From Candidatus Coprenecus stercoravium (GTDB lineage: Bacteria > Bacteroidota > Bacteroidia > Bacteroidales > UBA932), in assembly GCA_019116865.1 (NCBI GenBank), contig DXAW01000079.1:1-32146 (forward strand): DNA of 32,146 bases, read 5' to 3'. Below the pieces are notes generated by a model, which was not told where the DNA came from, ran no database searches, and worked only from the letters and a program-made list of their open reading frames with translations. A program made the position numbers and the translations under genes. Of the stretch, positions 16,005-24,928 are shown in pieces; positions within the stretch are counted from its first letter, which is position 1; each line of letters begins with the position of its first letter.

Positions 16005-16909
16005 GCGTCGAGAGCCTGCTCCATCTTGGTACGGCCCAGCTGAACGATTTCGTCGTACTTATAGAACTCCATGGTGGAGTAGGCGTTCTTAGCTATCCGC
16101 ACAAGAATATCCGGCGGATACAGCTTGAGAGTGAGGTCGGCGTTGGTCTGAATCATCACGCTTGAAGACTGATTGAGGATGGAGACGATACCCATATCGT
16201 CCTCATCCTCTTTTTCTTCTTTACCGCTCACCTTAGGAAGACCGGCCTCCACCTCAGCTTTGAGCACCTTGTCCGCTATCGTGTCCACTATCTTTCCAAG
16301 CCTCTGACGTATAACGCCTTTTCTCTCCTCGTGCTCTTCTTCAGGCTTCTCCTCATAAGGGCCGTTGAGATCCACTGCCACCAGAACATCTCCCGGAGTA
16401 CGCAGCACCCGGTTGACAGGCACGGGATTGACCACCCCTCCGTCTATCAGCAGCATATTTCCAATCCGGTTGGGAGTGAATATGGACGGCATGGATATCG
16501 AGGAACGAATAGCGTCATACAGGCTGCCGCTGTCGAACACCACCTCACGGCGGTGCCTTATGTCAGTGGCCACGGCGGTAAAGGGAACAGGCAGGTCTTC
16601 TATCCGCCTGTCCGGAATTATGGCTTTCAGCTCGGAAATCACTCTGTCCCCCTTGACGAAGCCTCCGTTCCCTATAGTAAAGTCCATCAGATTAAGTACC
16701 TTCATGCGGTCAACGGTCTTCATCCACTCCTTGAACGCATCAAGTCCTCCGGCTGCATAGATGCCTCCCACCAAAGCGCCCATAGAGGCCCCGGAGACCG
16801 AGGTGATATGAAAACCACGCTCCTCCAGGACCTCTATCGCACCTATATGGGCCAGGCCGCGCGACCCTCCGCTGGCCAGCACCAGAGCTGCATTACGTCT
16901 CTTCGTCAT
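15992..16909 (-). CDS. patatin-like phospholipase (RssA/NTE type)
   Basis: A 305-residue serine hydrolase with the patatin fold. The oxyanion-hole motif GGSRGLAHIG is at residues 14-23, the nucleophile is S42 in GASMG, and the catalytic-dyad Asp is D156 in IDGG. The length and absence of a signal peptide fit bacterial cytoplasmic RssA-like proteins, which hydrolyse phospholipids or lysophospholipids. The C-terminal 100 residues are charged and helical. Its ATG overlaps the stop of the upstream gene (4 bases), so it is translationally coupled as the last gene of the unit. Its 3' end overlaps the convergent carboxyltransferase gene by 13 bases, leaving no room for a terminator between them. Confidence 0.92.
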   Translation of the reverse strand: MTKRRNAALVLASGGSRGLAHIGAIEVLEERGFHITSVSGASMGALVGGIYAAGGLDAFKEWMKTVDRMKVLNLMDFTIGNGGFVKGDRVISELKAIIPDRRIEDLPVPFTAVATDIRHRREVVFDSGSLYDAIRSSISMPSIFTPNRIGNMLLIDGGVVNPVPVNRVLRTPGDVLVAVDLNGPYEEKPEEEHEERKGVIRQRLGKIVDTIADKVLKAEVEAGLPKVSGKEEKEDEDDMGIVSILNQSSSVMIQTNADLTLKLYPPDILVRIAKNAYSTMEFYKYDEIVQLGRTKMEQALDAYSM

Positions 16910-18159
16910 TTTATCTCACGTATCAGCATTCCCTCTGTAAAAGAAGCCTTGGAGCCGCTGACCACCTGAAACTCCGTAGCCTGCAATGTAGAGCCTACCG
17001 CCTGCTCCTCAGCCGCCATGTAGCGGTTATCCCATATCTTCCCGGGGACAGGGCGTATCACTCCACGCCGGTTGTAACGGAATTTTCCGGTAGCCTCGTC
17101 AAACACAGGCACCAGCACCTCATACTTCGACTGCGGTCTCACACCCTCCTTCATTCCTATCTGAGCTGTGAGCGGCTCCACACTGTTGAGCGGAACCTTC
17201 ACCTTAAACTGGTCATACTTTTTCTGAAGCATCACTATGTTCTTGTCCAGAGCACGGGCCAGAACCTTGCGGAACACATCCACATCGTTGTACAGACCGC
17301 GGAGCACGGGTTTGTTACTCTTGGCCTTGTAACTTCCCACATACTTCAGCTTGAAAGTTTCCCTGTCCTTCTCATAAGCCGCCTTCTTCTGCTCAGCCTC
17401 AGGACCGAGCTCCGATACGCTGTAGTAATACTCTCCGTAGAACTTGTCCGCCAGCGAATCGCTCCAGTCCAACTGATACAGATGAGATGTTATATTGACC
17501 TGGAAGCCGGCAATCATGGAGGAGATAGCCGCGCCCAAAGTAGCAAGCTGAGTAAAAGCCCCACCGCCGTCATCATCACTGTTACCGGTAATGATATCCG
17601 CCAGAACACCGATAAAAATCAGAGCCTTCGCAGCGGCGTCGGCATTGGCCTTATGATCTATATACTGTATGTCATTGGCCACCACAAAGGTGTTTCCGAT
17701 CAACTCATATCCACGGTCCGCAAGGCCGCTGACACCCCTCACGCCATATGCGGCCATCGACACATCAGCCGCAGTAGCGTCATACATTCCCCTGTCCAGC
17801 ACGAGCTGCGGGTCAAATGCTCCGGTCTCTTTATTTCTGGAGAACCACTTGGAGACCAACCTTTTGGCAACATGGTTCCTGTTGAGGAAATTATTGACCT
17901 GAGTCTTGGTCATATTACGGTTCTTGCTCGGTGTGGTGACGACCTTGACACTCAGGTCGTGATTATTGTATTTGTCAGGAGTTTCCAAAGCCATGAAAGC
18001 CTCCACTATCTCGTCATCCATCTCCAGATTAGGATGGCTTATAAGGATAGTATAAAGCGAGCTGCGTCTGTATCTAAGACTGTCCGTGCCCTGCGCGGAA
18101 GCCGCCGTAACAAGGGAGCACAGCAATAAAACTGATAATAATGAGCTAAATTTCTTCAT
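16906..18159 (-). CDS. secreted protein of unknown function
   Basis: A 417-residue protein starting at MKKFSSLL with a clear signal peptide (1-22, ending ASAQ). A longer in-frame start at 18273 exists but would put 38 residues before the signal peptide and overlap the upstream gene by about 100 bases, so 18159 is chosen. The mature protein is mixed, with two mildly hydrophobic stretches (KALIFIGVLADIITG and LGAAISSMIAGF) and a Lys/Glu-rich part (about 240-265). The C terminus (KIWDNRYMAAEE.., FTEGMLIREIK) reads as beta strands. I recognise no family or catalytic motif. It lies 10 bases after the WG-repeat gene and overlaps the patatin gene, so it belongs to this four-gene envelope unit. Confidence 0.75.
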   Translation of the reverse strand: MKKFSSLLSVLLLCSLVTAASAQGTDSLRYRRSSLYTILISHPNLEMDDEIVEAFMALETPDKYNNHDLSVKVVTTPSKNRNMTKTQVNNFLNRNHVAKRLVSKWFSRNKETGAFDPQLVLDRGMYDATAADVSMAAYGVRGVSGLADRGYELIGNTFVVANDIQYIDHKANADAAAKALIFIGVLADIITGNSDDDGGGAFTQLATLGAAISSMIAGFQVNITSHLYQLDWSDSLADKFYGEYYYSVSELGPEAEQKKAAYEKDRETFKLKYVGSYKAKSNKPVLRGLYNDVDVFRKVLARALDKNIVMLQKKYDQFKVKVPLNSVEPLTAQIGMKEGVRPQSKYEVLVPVFDEATGKFRYNRRGVIRPVPGKIWDNRYMAAEEQAVGSTLQATEFQVVSGSKASFTEGMLIREIK

Positions 18160-18169
18160 AGTTTCCAGA

Positions 18170-19129
18170 TTAATAATCCCACATAGATTCATTAACGAAT
18201 GAGGAGACGGGTATCCTGCCGTCTGATTTGATAAAATCAATAACGGTCTCACCCTTCTCATCAAGCCATGCAATACGGCCGGAACCGTCCATCACCCACC
18301 TTACGGCACCGCTTTCAGGATGCAGGACCAGCGAGGTGACAGGAGCACCCGGAACACCCTCCACAGCCTTGTATGCCACGGGGATTACTTCCTCTCCCCG
18401 GGTATTCACAAAACCATAGAGACCGCCTCTTCTCACCCATGCGAGTCCGTCCTTGAACTCACCTACCATATCATACGGTCTGCTTGTGTCGGTCAGCAGA
18501 TTTCCGTGCCTGTCTATCAGCGCCCATTTCCCGTCGAAGACGATGTAATTCCCATTGTCATCACGGGCAAAAAGATCCACCATCCTGAACGACTCAGTCA
18601 CGCCGAGAAGATAATCCCTGCCTATCTCCTTCTTGCCTTTCTTATCCATGATGGGCATATAGCGCTGCATTCTCTTACTGTTAGTGGCTACGCCGTTAAT
18701 CCATGCCACACCGTCCACAAACGGTCCGACCATATCGTAGCCGCTGTTTCCGAAAAAGAGCGAGTCAGGCTTGGAGAGGTCGATGTAGGACCAGACACCG
18801 TCGGTCCACTTCTTATCCTTATTCTTCCCATTGTACCTGTACACCGCCACTATTCCCTCGTTGCAGAGGTCGATGTAGGTAAACTTCGGCTCAATGACCA
18901 TACGGCCCGATGCATCCACCAGACCGGCAAGGCCCGTCCTGTAGTCATACACCACTCCGTAACCGTCCGCAAACCGGCTTACCGCCGCATACTTGGCCTC
19001 CACTACGACATTTCCGGAGGCATCGGCATAGCCCCATTTCGCCCCTTTCTGATACGGAATCAGATTCTGGGCACGGCACACGGCTGCAGCCGCGGCCACA
19101 AAAACAAGTGCTGCTAGCAATTTTCTCAT
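18170..19129 (-). CDS. secreted WG-repeat protein
   Basis: A 319-residue exported protein with a signal peptide (1-20, ending CRAQ) and WG beta repeats along most of its length: AKWGYADASGNVVVEAKY (about 31-48), LAGLVDASGRMVIEPKF, GVWSYIDLS, GKWALIDRHGNLLTDTS, GLYGFVNTRGEEVIPVAY and IAWLDEKGETVID. Such repeats form beta propeller-like or solenoid surfaces for binding other molecules; no enzyme domain is attached here, unlike the caspase protein at 7240-9147. It lies 25 bases after the lipoprotein gene and 10 bases before the unknown secreted gene. The ligand is unknown. Confidence 0.85.
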   Translation of the reverse strand: MRKLLAALVFVAAAAAVCRAQNLIPYQKGAKWGYADASGNVVVEAKYAAVSRFADGYGVVYDYRTGLAGLVDASGRMVIEPKFTYIDLCNEGIVAVYRYNGKNKDKKWTDGVWSYIDLSKPDSLFFGNSGYDMVGPFVDGVAWINGVATNSKRMQRYMPIMDKKGKKEIGRDYLLGVTESFRMVDLFARDDNGNYIVFDGKWALIDRHGNLLTDTSRPYDMVGEFKDGLAWVRRGGLYGFVNTRGEEVIPVAYKAVEGVPGAPVTSLVLHPESGAVRWVMDGSGRIAWLDEKGETVIDFIKSDGRIPVSSFVNESMWDY

Positions 19130-19154
19130 AATCTGTATTTTTAGGTGTTACTTA

Positions 19155-19649
19155 CTAGAATCCTTCAGACAATGCCTTCACGACCCCCTGGGTCTCAAGA
19201 TATTTTCTCAGGTTGTCCTTCGCCACGGAGACCACATAGCCTATCTTGTATTCCCTGTTGCCGGTCTTGAGCACCTGCCTGCTGCCCGAGGCTACAGAAT
19301 TGACATAGTTCTGATAAGCGGCAGTGAAGAATCCGTCAAAGAAAAGCGAATCGGACGCACTGATCTGCCCTTTATACAAGGGAGGCTGGGCCGAAGCACC
19401 GCCGCCGGCAGGGACACCCTTGAATATCACGGCATGCACAGCATTCTTCCCGGCCACGTTCACCGGCATGTCCGGCGTCCTGTACCAGCTCCACACCCGG
19501 AGCACATAAGTGCCCTCGGCACCCACACCGACACTCTCCACCTCATAGGACCAGGGCTGGTCCGCCTTGTTCATTCTGGCCGCGCTTCCGCATGAGGCCA
19601 CCAGCAGAGGAAATACACAAAGACATGTAAAAATGAATAATTTTCTCAT
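19155..19649 (-). CDS. small lipoprotein of unknown function
   Basis: A 164-residue protein with a lipoprotein signal peptide: hydrophobic core and lipobox LVASC with the lipidated Cys at 20. The mature part starts GSAARMNKAD and is mostly beta (WSYEVESVGVGAEGTYVLRVWSW), with a Gly/Ala/Pro-rich turn at about 86-94. A C-terminal segment (IGYVVSVAKDNLRKYLETQGVV) looks helical. No family was recognised. It is the first gene of the lipoprotein, WG-repeat, unknown-secreted and patatin unit and sits directly behind a strong promoter. Confidence 0.75.
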   Translation of the reverse strand: MRKLFIFTCLCVFPLLVASCGSAARMNKADQPWSYEVESVGVGAEGTYVLRVWSWYRTPDMPVNVAGKNAVHAVIFKGVPAGGGASAQPPLYKGQISASDSLFFDGFFTAAYQNYVNSVASGSRQVLKTGNREYKIGYVVSVAKDNLRKYLETQGVVKALSEGF

Positions 19650-19669
19650 AGTTTGCCTACTTTTACTGA

Positions 19670-19700
19670 CAAAGGTATTTTGTTTTTATGGACTTTCAAA
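19670..19700 (-). promoter_or_regulatory. promoter of the lipoprotein/WG/patatin unit
   Basis: TACCTTTG (19670-19677, minus) and TTTG (19697-19700) are separated by 19 bases, a full consensus promoter 20 bases before the lipoprotein ATG. Confidence 0.7.
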
Positions 19701-19709
19701 ATCGTTTTG

Positions 19710-19717
19710 TATATTTG
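19710..19717 (+). promoter_or_regulatory. -7 box of the DUF308 membrane-protein gene
   Basis: TATATTTG on the plus strand lies 28 bases before the ATG at 19746. It is divergent from the leftward lipoprotein promoter. No TTTG sits at the right distance upstream. Its position supports 19746 rather than 19653 as the start of the gene. Confidence 0.45.
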
Positions 19718-19745
19718 TACATTAATTGAAGATGTTGATTTTGCT

Positions 19746-20303
19746 ATGAACGAAATGAAGCAGGCTAATGTCTTTTTCGACAGGTCTTACGGTTATGCCA
19801 GAGCCATCGTCGCCCTTATCGGCGGACTCTTACTGGTCATCTGGCCTGAGGAGATCAAGAATTATTGTATGTATATCCTCGGAGCGCTGATTCTGACAAT
19901 AGGTATCGTCAACATGGTGCTCTCCTATACCGGAAAATGGAAAAGAGAGAAAGTCCCGCTACTTACTCTCAACTCCATAGTGGACATAGCATTCGGACTT
20001 CTGCTGTTGATTTTCCCTTCATTCTTCATCAACTTCATAATGTTCGTATTCGGACTTATCCTCCTGATATTCGGATTAGGAGACGTAGTAAACCTTATAA
20101 GGACAAGCCGCATCATGCGTCTGCCGTGGACTCTCTACATAGGACCGGCCGCCGTGCTGATTCTCGGAGTCCTGATGTTCTTCTATCCGGACAAAGCCGG
20201 CAACTGGCTGTTCATTCTGTTCGGTGCGGGGCTCCTGCTGTATTCGGTTTCAGAATTCCTATCGACATACACTATACGCAGGAAGATGAAGGATATAACT
20301 TAG
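19746..20303 (+). CDS. HdeD/DUF308 family membrane protein
   Basis: A 185-residue integral membrane protein with about six hydrophobic helices (about 17-33, 40-60, 70-85, 87-110, 129-147 and 152-172) separated by short loops such as WPEEIKNY and YPDKAGN. This two-fold pattern of paired helices is typical of the DUF308 (HdeD-like) family, linked in enterobacteria to acid resistance; its role here is unknown. An in-frame start at 19653 would lie upstream of the TATATTTG promoter box and overlap the divergent promoter, so ATG 19746 (MNEMKQ) is preferred. The stop codon is directly followed by the 3' end of a convergent tRNA gene. Confidence 0.8.
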   Translation: MNEMKQANVFFDRSYGYARAIVALIGGLLLVIWPEEIKNYCMYILGALILTIGIVNMVLSYTGKWKREKVPLLTLNSIVDIAFGLLLLIFPSFFINFIMFVFGLILLIFGLGDVVNLIRTSRIMRLPWTLYIGPAAVLILGVLMFFYPDKAGNWLFILFGAGLLLYSVSEFLSTYTIRRKMKDIT

Positions 20304-20375
20304 TACCTCCGTGGGGAATCGAACCCCAACCAAGAGAACCGGAATCTCTCATTCTATCCATTAAACTACAGAGGC
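20304..20375 (-). tRNA. tRNA-Arg (CCG)
   Basis: The minus strand folds as a cloverleaf: acceptor GCCTCTG with CGGAGGT (G1-U72), D-arm GTTTAATGGATAGAAT, anticodon stem AGAGA/TCTCT with loop TTCCGGT, and T-arm TGGGG TTCGATT CCCCA. The anticodon CCG reads Arg codon CGG. Discriminator A is at 20304, directly after the stop of the convergent DUF308 gene. CCA is not encoded. Confidence 0.95.
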
Positions 20376-20385
20376 AAAAGGATTG

Positions 20386-20393
20386 CAAATGTA
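20386..20393 (-). promoter_or_regulatory. -7 box of tRNA-Arg
   Basis: TACATTTG on the minus strand fits TAnnTTTG and lies about 11 bases before the tRNA 5' end. No TTTG is seen at the -33 position. Confidence 0.45.
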
Positions 20394-20415
20394 TAAATAA
20401 AATTTGAATTAATAT

Positions 20416-21270
20416 ATGACAGCTTACGTTTTTCCCGGACAGGGAGCACAATTCACAGGCATGGGCAAGGACCTGTACGACGCCAGTCCTAAGGCGAAGG
20501 CACTTATCGACAGCGCATGCGACATACTTGGCTTCGACATCCGCGGCATAATGTTCAATGGCTCGGCGGACGACCTGAAACAGACCAAGGTAACCCAGCC
20601 GGCCGTATTTATCCACTCGGTAGCCGCTGCGGCCACCATCGAGGACTTCAAGCCCGGCATGACGGCAGGACACTCCCTGGGAGAGTTCTCAGCGCTCGTG
20701 GCGGCAGGGGCCATGTCCTTTGAGGACGGTCTGCGTCTGGTATACGCCAGGGCTATGGCCATGCAGAAGGCCTGCGAACTGAAACCGTCCACCATGGCGG
20801 CCATCATAGGACTGCCGGATGACATCGTTGAGAAAGTATGCGCCGAGACTGACGGCATCGTGGTTCCGGCCAACTACAACTGCCCGGGACAGCTCGTAAT
20901 CTCAGGAGAGATCGAGGCAGTGGACAAGGCCTGCGAGGCGCTGAAGGAGGCAGGTGCCAAGAGAGCTCTCCGGCTCGCAGTGGGCGGAGCGTTCCACTCC
21001 CCTCTCATGGAGCCGGCAAGAGTGGAGCTGGCCGAGGCGATAAGCAGGACCGACATCAAGACTCCAGTCTGCCCCGTATATCAGAATGTGGACGCTCTGC
21101 CGTCGACAGATCCGGCAGTCATCAAGGAGAAGCTTCTGAAGCAGCTGACATCTCCCGTAAGATGGACTCAGACCGTGCTCAATATGCACAAGGACGGAGC
21201 TGATGAATTTGTGGAACTCGGCCCAGGAGCCGTGCTGCAGGGACTCATCAAAAAATGTCTTCCGAAATAA
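20416..21270 (+). CDS. fabD: malonyl-CoA:ACP transacylase
   Basis: A 284-residue cytoplasmic enzyme that moves malonyl groups from CoA to acyl carrier protein to feed type II fatty-acid synthesis. The family start FPGQGAQ is at residues 6-12. The nucleophile is S87 in AGHSLGE, the substrate-binding Arg is R112 (ARAMAMQ), and the catalytic His is H194 in GAFHSPLM. The motif NYNCPGQLVISG is at about 153-164. The length is slightly short for the family, but all key residues are present. The gene begins 40 bases after the divergently read tRNA-Arg. It is followed by nifJ 50 bases on, with no visible terminator. Confidence 0.96.
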   Translation: MTAYVFPGQGAQFTGMGKDLYDASPKAKALIDSACDILGFDIRGIMFNGSADDLKQTKVTQPAVFIHSVAAAATIEDFKPGMTAGHSLGEFSALVAAGAMSFEDGLRLVYARAMAMQKACELKPSTMAAIIGLPDDIVEKVCAETDGIVVPANYNCPGQLVISGEIEAVDKACEALKEAGAKRALRLAVGGAFHSPLMEPARVELAEAISRTDIKTPVCPVYQNVDALPSTDPAVIKEKLLKQLTSPVRWTQTVLNMHKDGADEFVELGPGAVLQGLIKKCLPK

Positions 21271-21320
21271 CACCAGAACTTAAAATATAAATAACAATAA
21301 CTACTAAAATCGTCCTAATA

Positions 21321-24300
21321 ATGGCAAAAGAAAAAACATTTATCACCTGTGACGGCAACTACGCCGCTGCGCATGTGGCCTACATGTTCAGCGAGCATGC
21401 CGCTATCTACCCCATCACGCCTTCTTCCACGATGGCCGAGTATGTAGACGAATGGGCTGCTTTCGGCAAGAAGAATCTGTTCGGGGAGACAGTAAAAGTA
21501 ACGGAAATGCAGAGTGAGGGAGGAGCGGCCGGTGCTGTTCACGGTTCTCTTCAGGCAGGAGCCCTGACCACCACGTTCACCGCATCCCAGGGTCTGCTTC
21601 TGATGATTCCCAATATGTACAAGATTGCCGGTGAGCTGCTGCCGACCGTATTCCACGTGTCCGCCCGCGCCCTGGCTACCCAGGCTCTCTCCATCTTCGG
21701 AGACCATCAGGACGTAATGGCCTGCCGTCAGACAGGATTCGCCATGCTGGCTTCCTCCAGCGTACAGGAAGCCATGGACCTTGGAGCTGTGGCCCATCTG
21801 TCCACGATCAAGGCCAGCGTTCCCTTTATCCACTTCTTCGACGGATTCCGCACATCCCATGAGATTCAGAAGATAGAGGTCCTCGATCCCGACGCGCTCA
21901 GAGGCATGATCAGCGACAAGGCTCTCGCAGCTTTCCGCAACAGGGCGCTCAACCCCAACAAGCCCGTGACCAGAGGTACGGCCCAGAACCCGGACGTATA
22001 CTTCCAGGCACGTGAGGCAAGCAACACATACTACGAGGCAGTACCTGACATCGTAGCACGCTATATGGGTGAGATAGGCGAGCTTACAGGCCGTCACTAC
22101 CTGCCCTTCGACTATTACGGAGACCCCGACGCCAAGGATATCATCATCGCCATGGGCTCGGTATGCGAGACCATCAGAGAAGTCGTTGACGCTCTCATGG
22201 CCAAAGGTGAGAAAGTCGGTGTCATCACCGTCAGACTTTACAGACCGTTCTCTGCCAAATACTTCCTCAGAGTCCTCCCCAAGAGCGTCAAGAGAATCGC
22301 TGTTCTCGACCGCTGCAAGGAGCCCGGAAGCGTCGGAGAGCCTCTTTACCTCGACGTCAAATCAACCCTTGCCGAGATGGGCAGCAGCTCTCCCTTCATT
22401 ATCGGCGGCCGCTACGGTCTGTCATCCAAGGACACCAGCCCCGCCCAGATATTCGCAGTATTCAAGAACCTCAAGCAGAAACAGCCCAAGGCCGACTTCA
22501 CTATCGGTATCACCGATGACGTGACATTCAAGTCCCTGCCTGTAGGCGAGGAAGTATCCCTGGCCAAGAAGGGCACCTACGAGTGCAAGTTCTACGGACT
22601 CGGCTCGGACGGTACTGTCGGTGCGAACAAGAATACGATTAAGATTATCGGAGACCACACTCCCAAATACTGCCAGGGATATTTCGACTATGACTCCAAG
22701 AAGTCAGGCGGATACACCTGCTCTCACCTGCGTTTCGGAGACAGTCCCATCACTTCTCCTTACCTCGTGTCCACCCCCGACTTCGTGGCCTGCCACGTTC
22801 CTTCGTACCTTTATAAATACGATGTACTCAAAGGCATCAAGAAGGGCGGCACATTCCTGCTCAACAGCCTCTGGTCAGTGGAAGAGACTCTCAAGCGTAT
22901 CCCCGACCATGTAAAACAGGTCATCGCAGAGAAGAACCTCAAAGTCTACATCATCAACGCTACCAAGATAGCAGAGGAAATCGGACTCGGCAACAGGACC
23001 AACACTATCCTCCAGTCAGCATTCTTCAAGATCACAGGCATCATCCCCTACGAGCAGGCCGTGGCTTTCATGAAGAAAGCCATTGACAAGAGCTACGGCA
23101 AGAAAGGCGAGAAAGTGGTAAGCATGAACTACGCCGCCGTAGACCGCGGAGCCGAATATGAGGAACTGACTATCCCCGAGGACTGGAAGAACATCGTCGC
23201 CAGATTCCGTCCGGCCAACTTCGACCGTCTGGCTCCCGAATGGGTACGCACAGTGGCCGATGTGGTCAACGCACAGAACGGCTATGAGATTCCCGTAAGC
23301 GCCTTCACAGGCGAGCACGCTGACGGAAGCATTCCGGCAGGCACAGCAGCTTATGAGAAGAGAGGTATCGCAGTAAGCGTTCCTGAGTGGAATCCCGAAA
23401 AATGTATCCAGTGCAACCAGTGCGCATATGCCTGTCCTCACGCTGCCATCCGTCCTTTCCTCTCCACAGAGGAAGAGCTGGCCAAGGCACCCAAGGAAGT
23501 CAAGAGCGCACAGGGCATAGCCGCATTCAAGGCCTACCGCTTCACCATGCAGGTATCTCCTCTGGACTGCACCGGCTGCGGCAACTGCGTGGACATCTGC
23601 CCTGCAAAGGACAAGGCCCTAGAAATGAAGCATCTCGACACTCAGATGGAACAGCAGGCCTGCTTCGACTACCTGCACACCAACGTGGGATACAAGGACA
23701 CCGTCGCTCCCAAGACACAGAACCTCAAGAACTCTCAGTTCGCACAGCCTCTGTTTGAGTTCTCCGGTGCCTGCGCCGGCTGCGGTGAGACTCCTTACAT
23801 CAAGACCATCACACAGCTCTTCGGTGACCGCATGATGGTAGCCAACGCCACAGGCTGCTCGTCAATCTACAGCGCCTCATTCCCCTCATCACCTTACTGC
23901 ACTGACAAGAACGGACGCGGACCGGCCTGGGACAACTCCCTGTTCGAGGACAACGCCGAGTTCGGCCTCGGTATGAGAATCGGTACCGAGAGGGTACGCA
24001 ACACCGTAGCAGAGCTGATGCACCAGGGACTGGAATGCAACAAGTGCTCCGCTGACATCAAGGCCCTCTTCGAGCAGTGGCTTGCCGACAGAGGCAATGC
24101 CGCCGCCACACGCACAATCTGCGACAAGCTGGTGCCTATGCTTGAGGAAAGCGAATGCGAGGCTTGCCGCAAGCTGTACGAATACCGCGACTGGATCCCC
24201 GCACGCAGCCAGTGGATCTTCGGAGGTGACGGCTGGGCGTACGATATCGGATACGGCGGACTCGACCATGTACTTGCTTCCGGTGAGAATGTCAACGTAC

Positions 24301-24851
24301 TCGTGCTCGACACCGAGGTATATTCCAACACAGGCGGACAGTCATCCAAGTCCACACCTGCCGGCGCCGTTGCCAAGTTCGCGACTTCAGGTAAGAAAGT
24401 GCGCAAGAAAGACCTCGGCATGATGGCCATGAGCTACGGCTACGTATATGTGGCACAGGTAGCGATGGGCGCCAACCCAGCACAGTACTTCAACGTGCTC
24501 AAGGAGGCCGAGGCCTACAACGGTCCTTCGCTCATCATCGCTTACGCACCCTGCATCAACCACGGTCTGCGCAACGGCATGGGCAGGAGCCAGCATGAGG
24601 AGAAACTCGCAGTCGAGTGCGGATACTGGCACCTGTACAGATTCAACCCCGTCCTCGCCGAGGAGGGCAAGAATCCCTTCACCCTCGACAGCAAGGAGCC
24701 TGACTGGAGCAAGTTCCAGGAGTTCATCAAGGGCGAGGTACGTTACAGCTCACTCATGAAGAGCTTCCCCGAGACAGCTCAGGAACTCTTCGACAAGACC
24801 GAGCAATATGCGAAGATCCGCTATGAGTCCTACAAGCGTCTGGCTCAGTAA
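21321..24851 (+). CDS. nifJ: pyruvate:ferredoxin (flavodoxin) oxidoreductase
   Basis: A 1176-residue single-chain enzyme converting pyruvate and CoA to acetyl-CoA and CO2 with reduced ferredoxin, central to anaerobic metabolism. Domain order follows the homodimeric family: pyrimidine-binding TPP domain (from YPITPSSTMAE, residue about 31), transketolase C-like domain, EKR linker region, and a 2x[4Fe-4S] ferredoxin domain with CIQCNQCAYACPH (from C695) and CTGCGNCVDICP (from C750). The C-terminal TPP-binding domain has CAGCGETP, the GDGWAYDIG motif (D970) and NTGGQSSKSTPAGA. No frameshift or missing cysteine is visible. Codon use is strongly biased, as in highly expressed genes. A bidirectional terminator follows. 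Confidence 0.97.
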   Translation: MAKEKTFITCDGNYAAAHVAYMFSEHAAIYPITPSSTMAEYVDEWAAFGKKNLFGETVKVTEMQSEGGAAGAVHGSLQAGALTTTFTASQGLLLMIPNMYKIAGELLPTVFHVSARALATQALSIFGDHQDVMACRQTGFAMLASSSVQEAMDLGAVAHLSTIKASVPFIHFFDGFRTSHEIQKIEVLDPDALRGMISDKALAAFRNRALNPNKPVTRGTAQNPDVYFQAREASNTYYEAVPDIVARYMGEIGELTGRHYLPFDYYGDPDAKDIIIAMGSVCETIREVVDALMAKGEKVGVITVRLYRPFSAKYFLRVLPKSVKRIAVLDRCKEPGSVGEPLYLDVKSTLAEMGSSSPFIIGGRYGLSSKDTSPAQIFAVFKNLKQKQPKADFTIGITDDVTFKSLPVGEEVSLAKKGTYECKFYGLGSDGTVGANKNTIKIIGDHTPKYCQGYFDYDSKKSGGYTCSHLRFGDSPITSPYLVSTPDFVACHVPSYLYKYDVLKGIKKGGTFLLNSLWSVEETLKRIPDHVKQVIAEKNLKVYIINATKIAEEIGLGNRTNTILQSAFFKITGIIPYEQAVAFMKKAIDKSYGKKGEKVVSMNYAAVDRGAEYEELTIPEDWKNIVARFRPANFDRLAPEWVRTVADVVNAQNGYEIPVSAFTGEHADGSIPAGTAAYEKRGIAVSVPEWNPEKCIQCNQCAYACPHAAIRPFLSTEEELAKAPKEVKSAQGIAAFKAYRFTMQVSPLDCTGCGNCVDICPAKDKALEMKHLDTQMEQQACFDYLHTNVGYKDTVAPKTQNLKNSQFAQPLFEFSGACAGCGETPYIKTITQLFGDRMMVANATGCSSIYSASFPSSPYCTDKNGRGPAWDNSLFEDNAEFGLGMRIGTERVRNTVAELMHQGLECNKCSADIKALFEQWLADRGNAAATRTICDKLVPMLEESECEACRKLYEYRDWIPARSQWIFGGDGWAYDIGYGGLDHVLASGENVNVLVLDTEVYSNTGGQSSKSTPAGAVAKFATSGKKVRKKDLGMMAMSYGYVYVAQVAMGANPAQYFNVLKEAEAYNGPSLIIAYAPCINHGLRNGMGRSQHEEKLAVECGYWHLYRFNPVLAEEGKNPFTLDSKEPDWSKFQEFIKGEVRYSSLMKSFPETAQELFDKTEQYAKIRYESYKRLAQ

Positions 24852-24871
24852 CCACTGACAGACACGAAAAT

Positions 24872-24910
24872 AAAATCCGGTGGGGAAAATTTCCTCACCG
24901 GATTTTATTT
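24872..24910. terminator. bidirectional intrinsic terminator
   Basis: AAAATCCGGTG (24872-24882) pairs perfectly with CACCGGATTTT (24896-24906), with three further pairs inside. TTTTATTT ends it on the plus strand and TTTTATTTT on the minus strand. It sits between convergent nifJ and the last gene of the leftward redox unit and can serve both. Confidence 0.85.
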
Positions 24911-24928
24911 AAAAAAAAAGTGCAGTTA

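Noticed and set aside
7240-16909. Caspase plus patatin considered as a CBASS- or gasdermin-like defence system
   Set aside because: The caspase is exported, the patatin lies over 6 kb away in another unit, and no nucleotide cyclase, gasdermin or sensor gene is present.
18160-18273. Upstream start for the unknown secreted protein
   Set aside because: It would place a non-signal tail before a perfect signal peptide and overlap the WG-repeat gene by about 100 bases.
19653-19745. Upstream start for the DUF308 protein
   Set aside because: It precedes the TATATTTG box and overlaps the divergent promoter; the MNEMKQ start fits the family better.
21321-24851. Possible frameshift or split in the very long nifJ gene
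   Set aside because: All domains and cysteine motifs are in one uninterrupted frame of normal family length.
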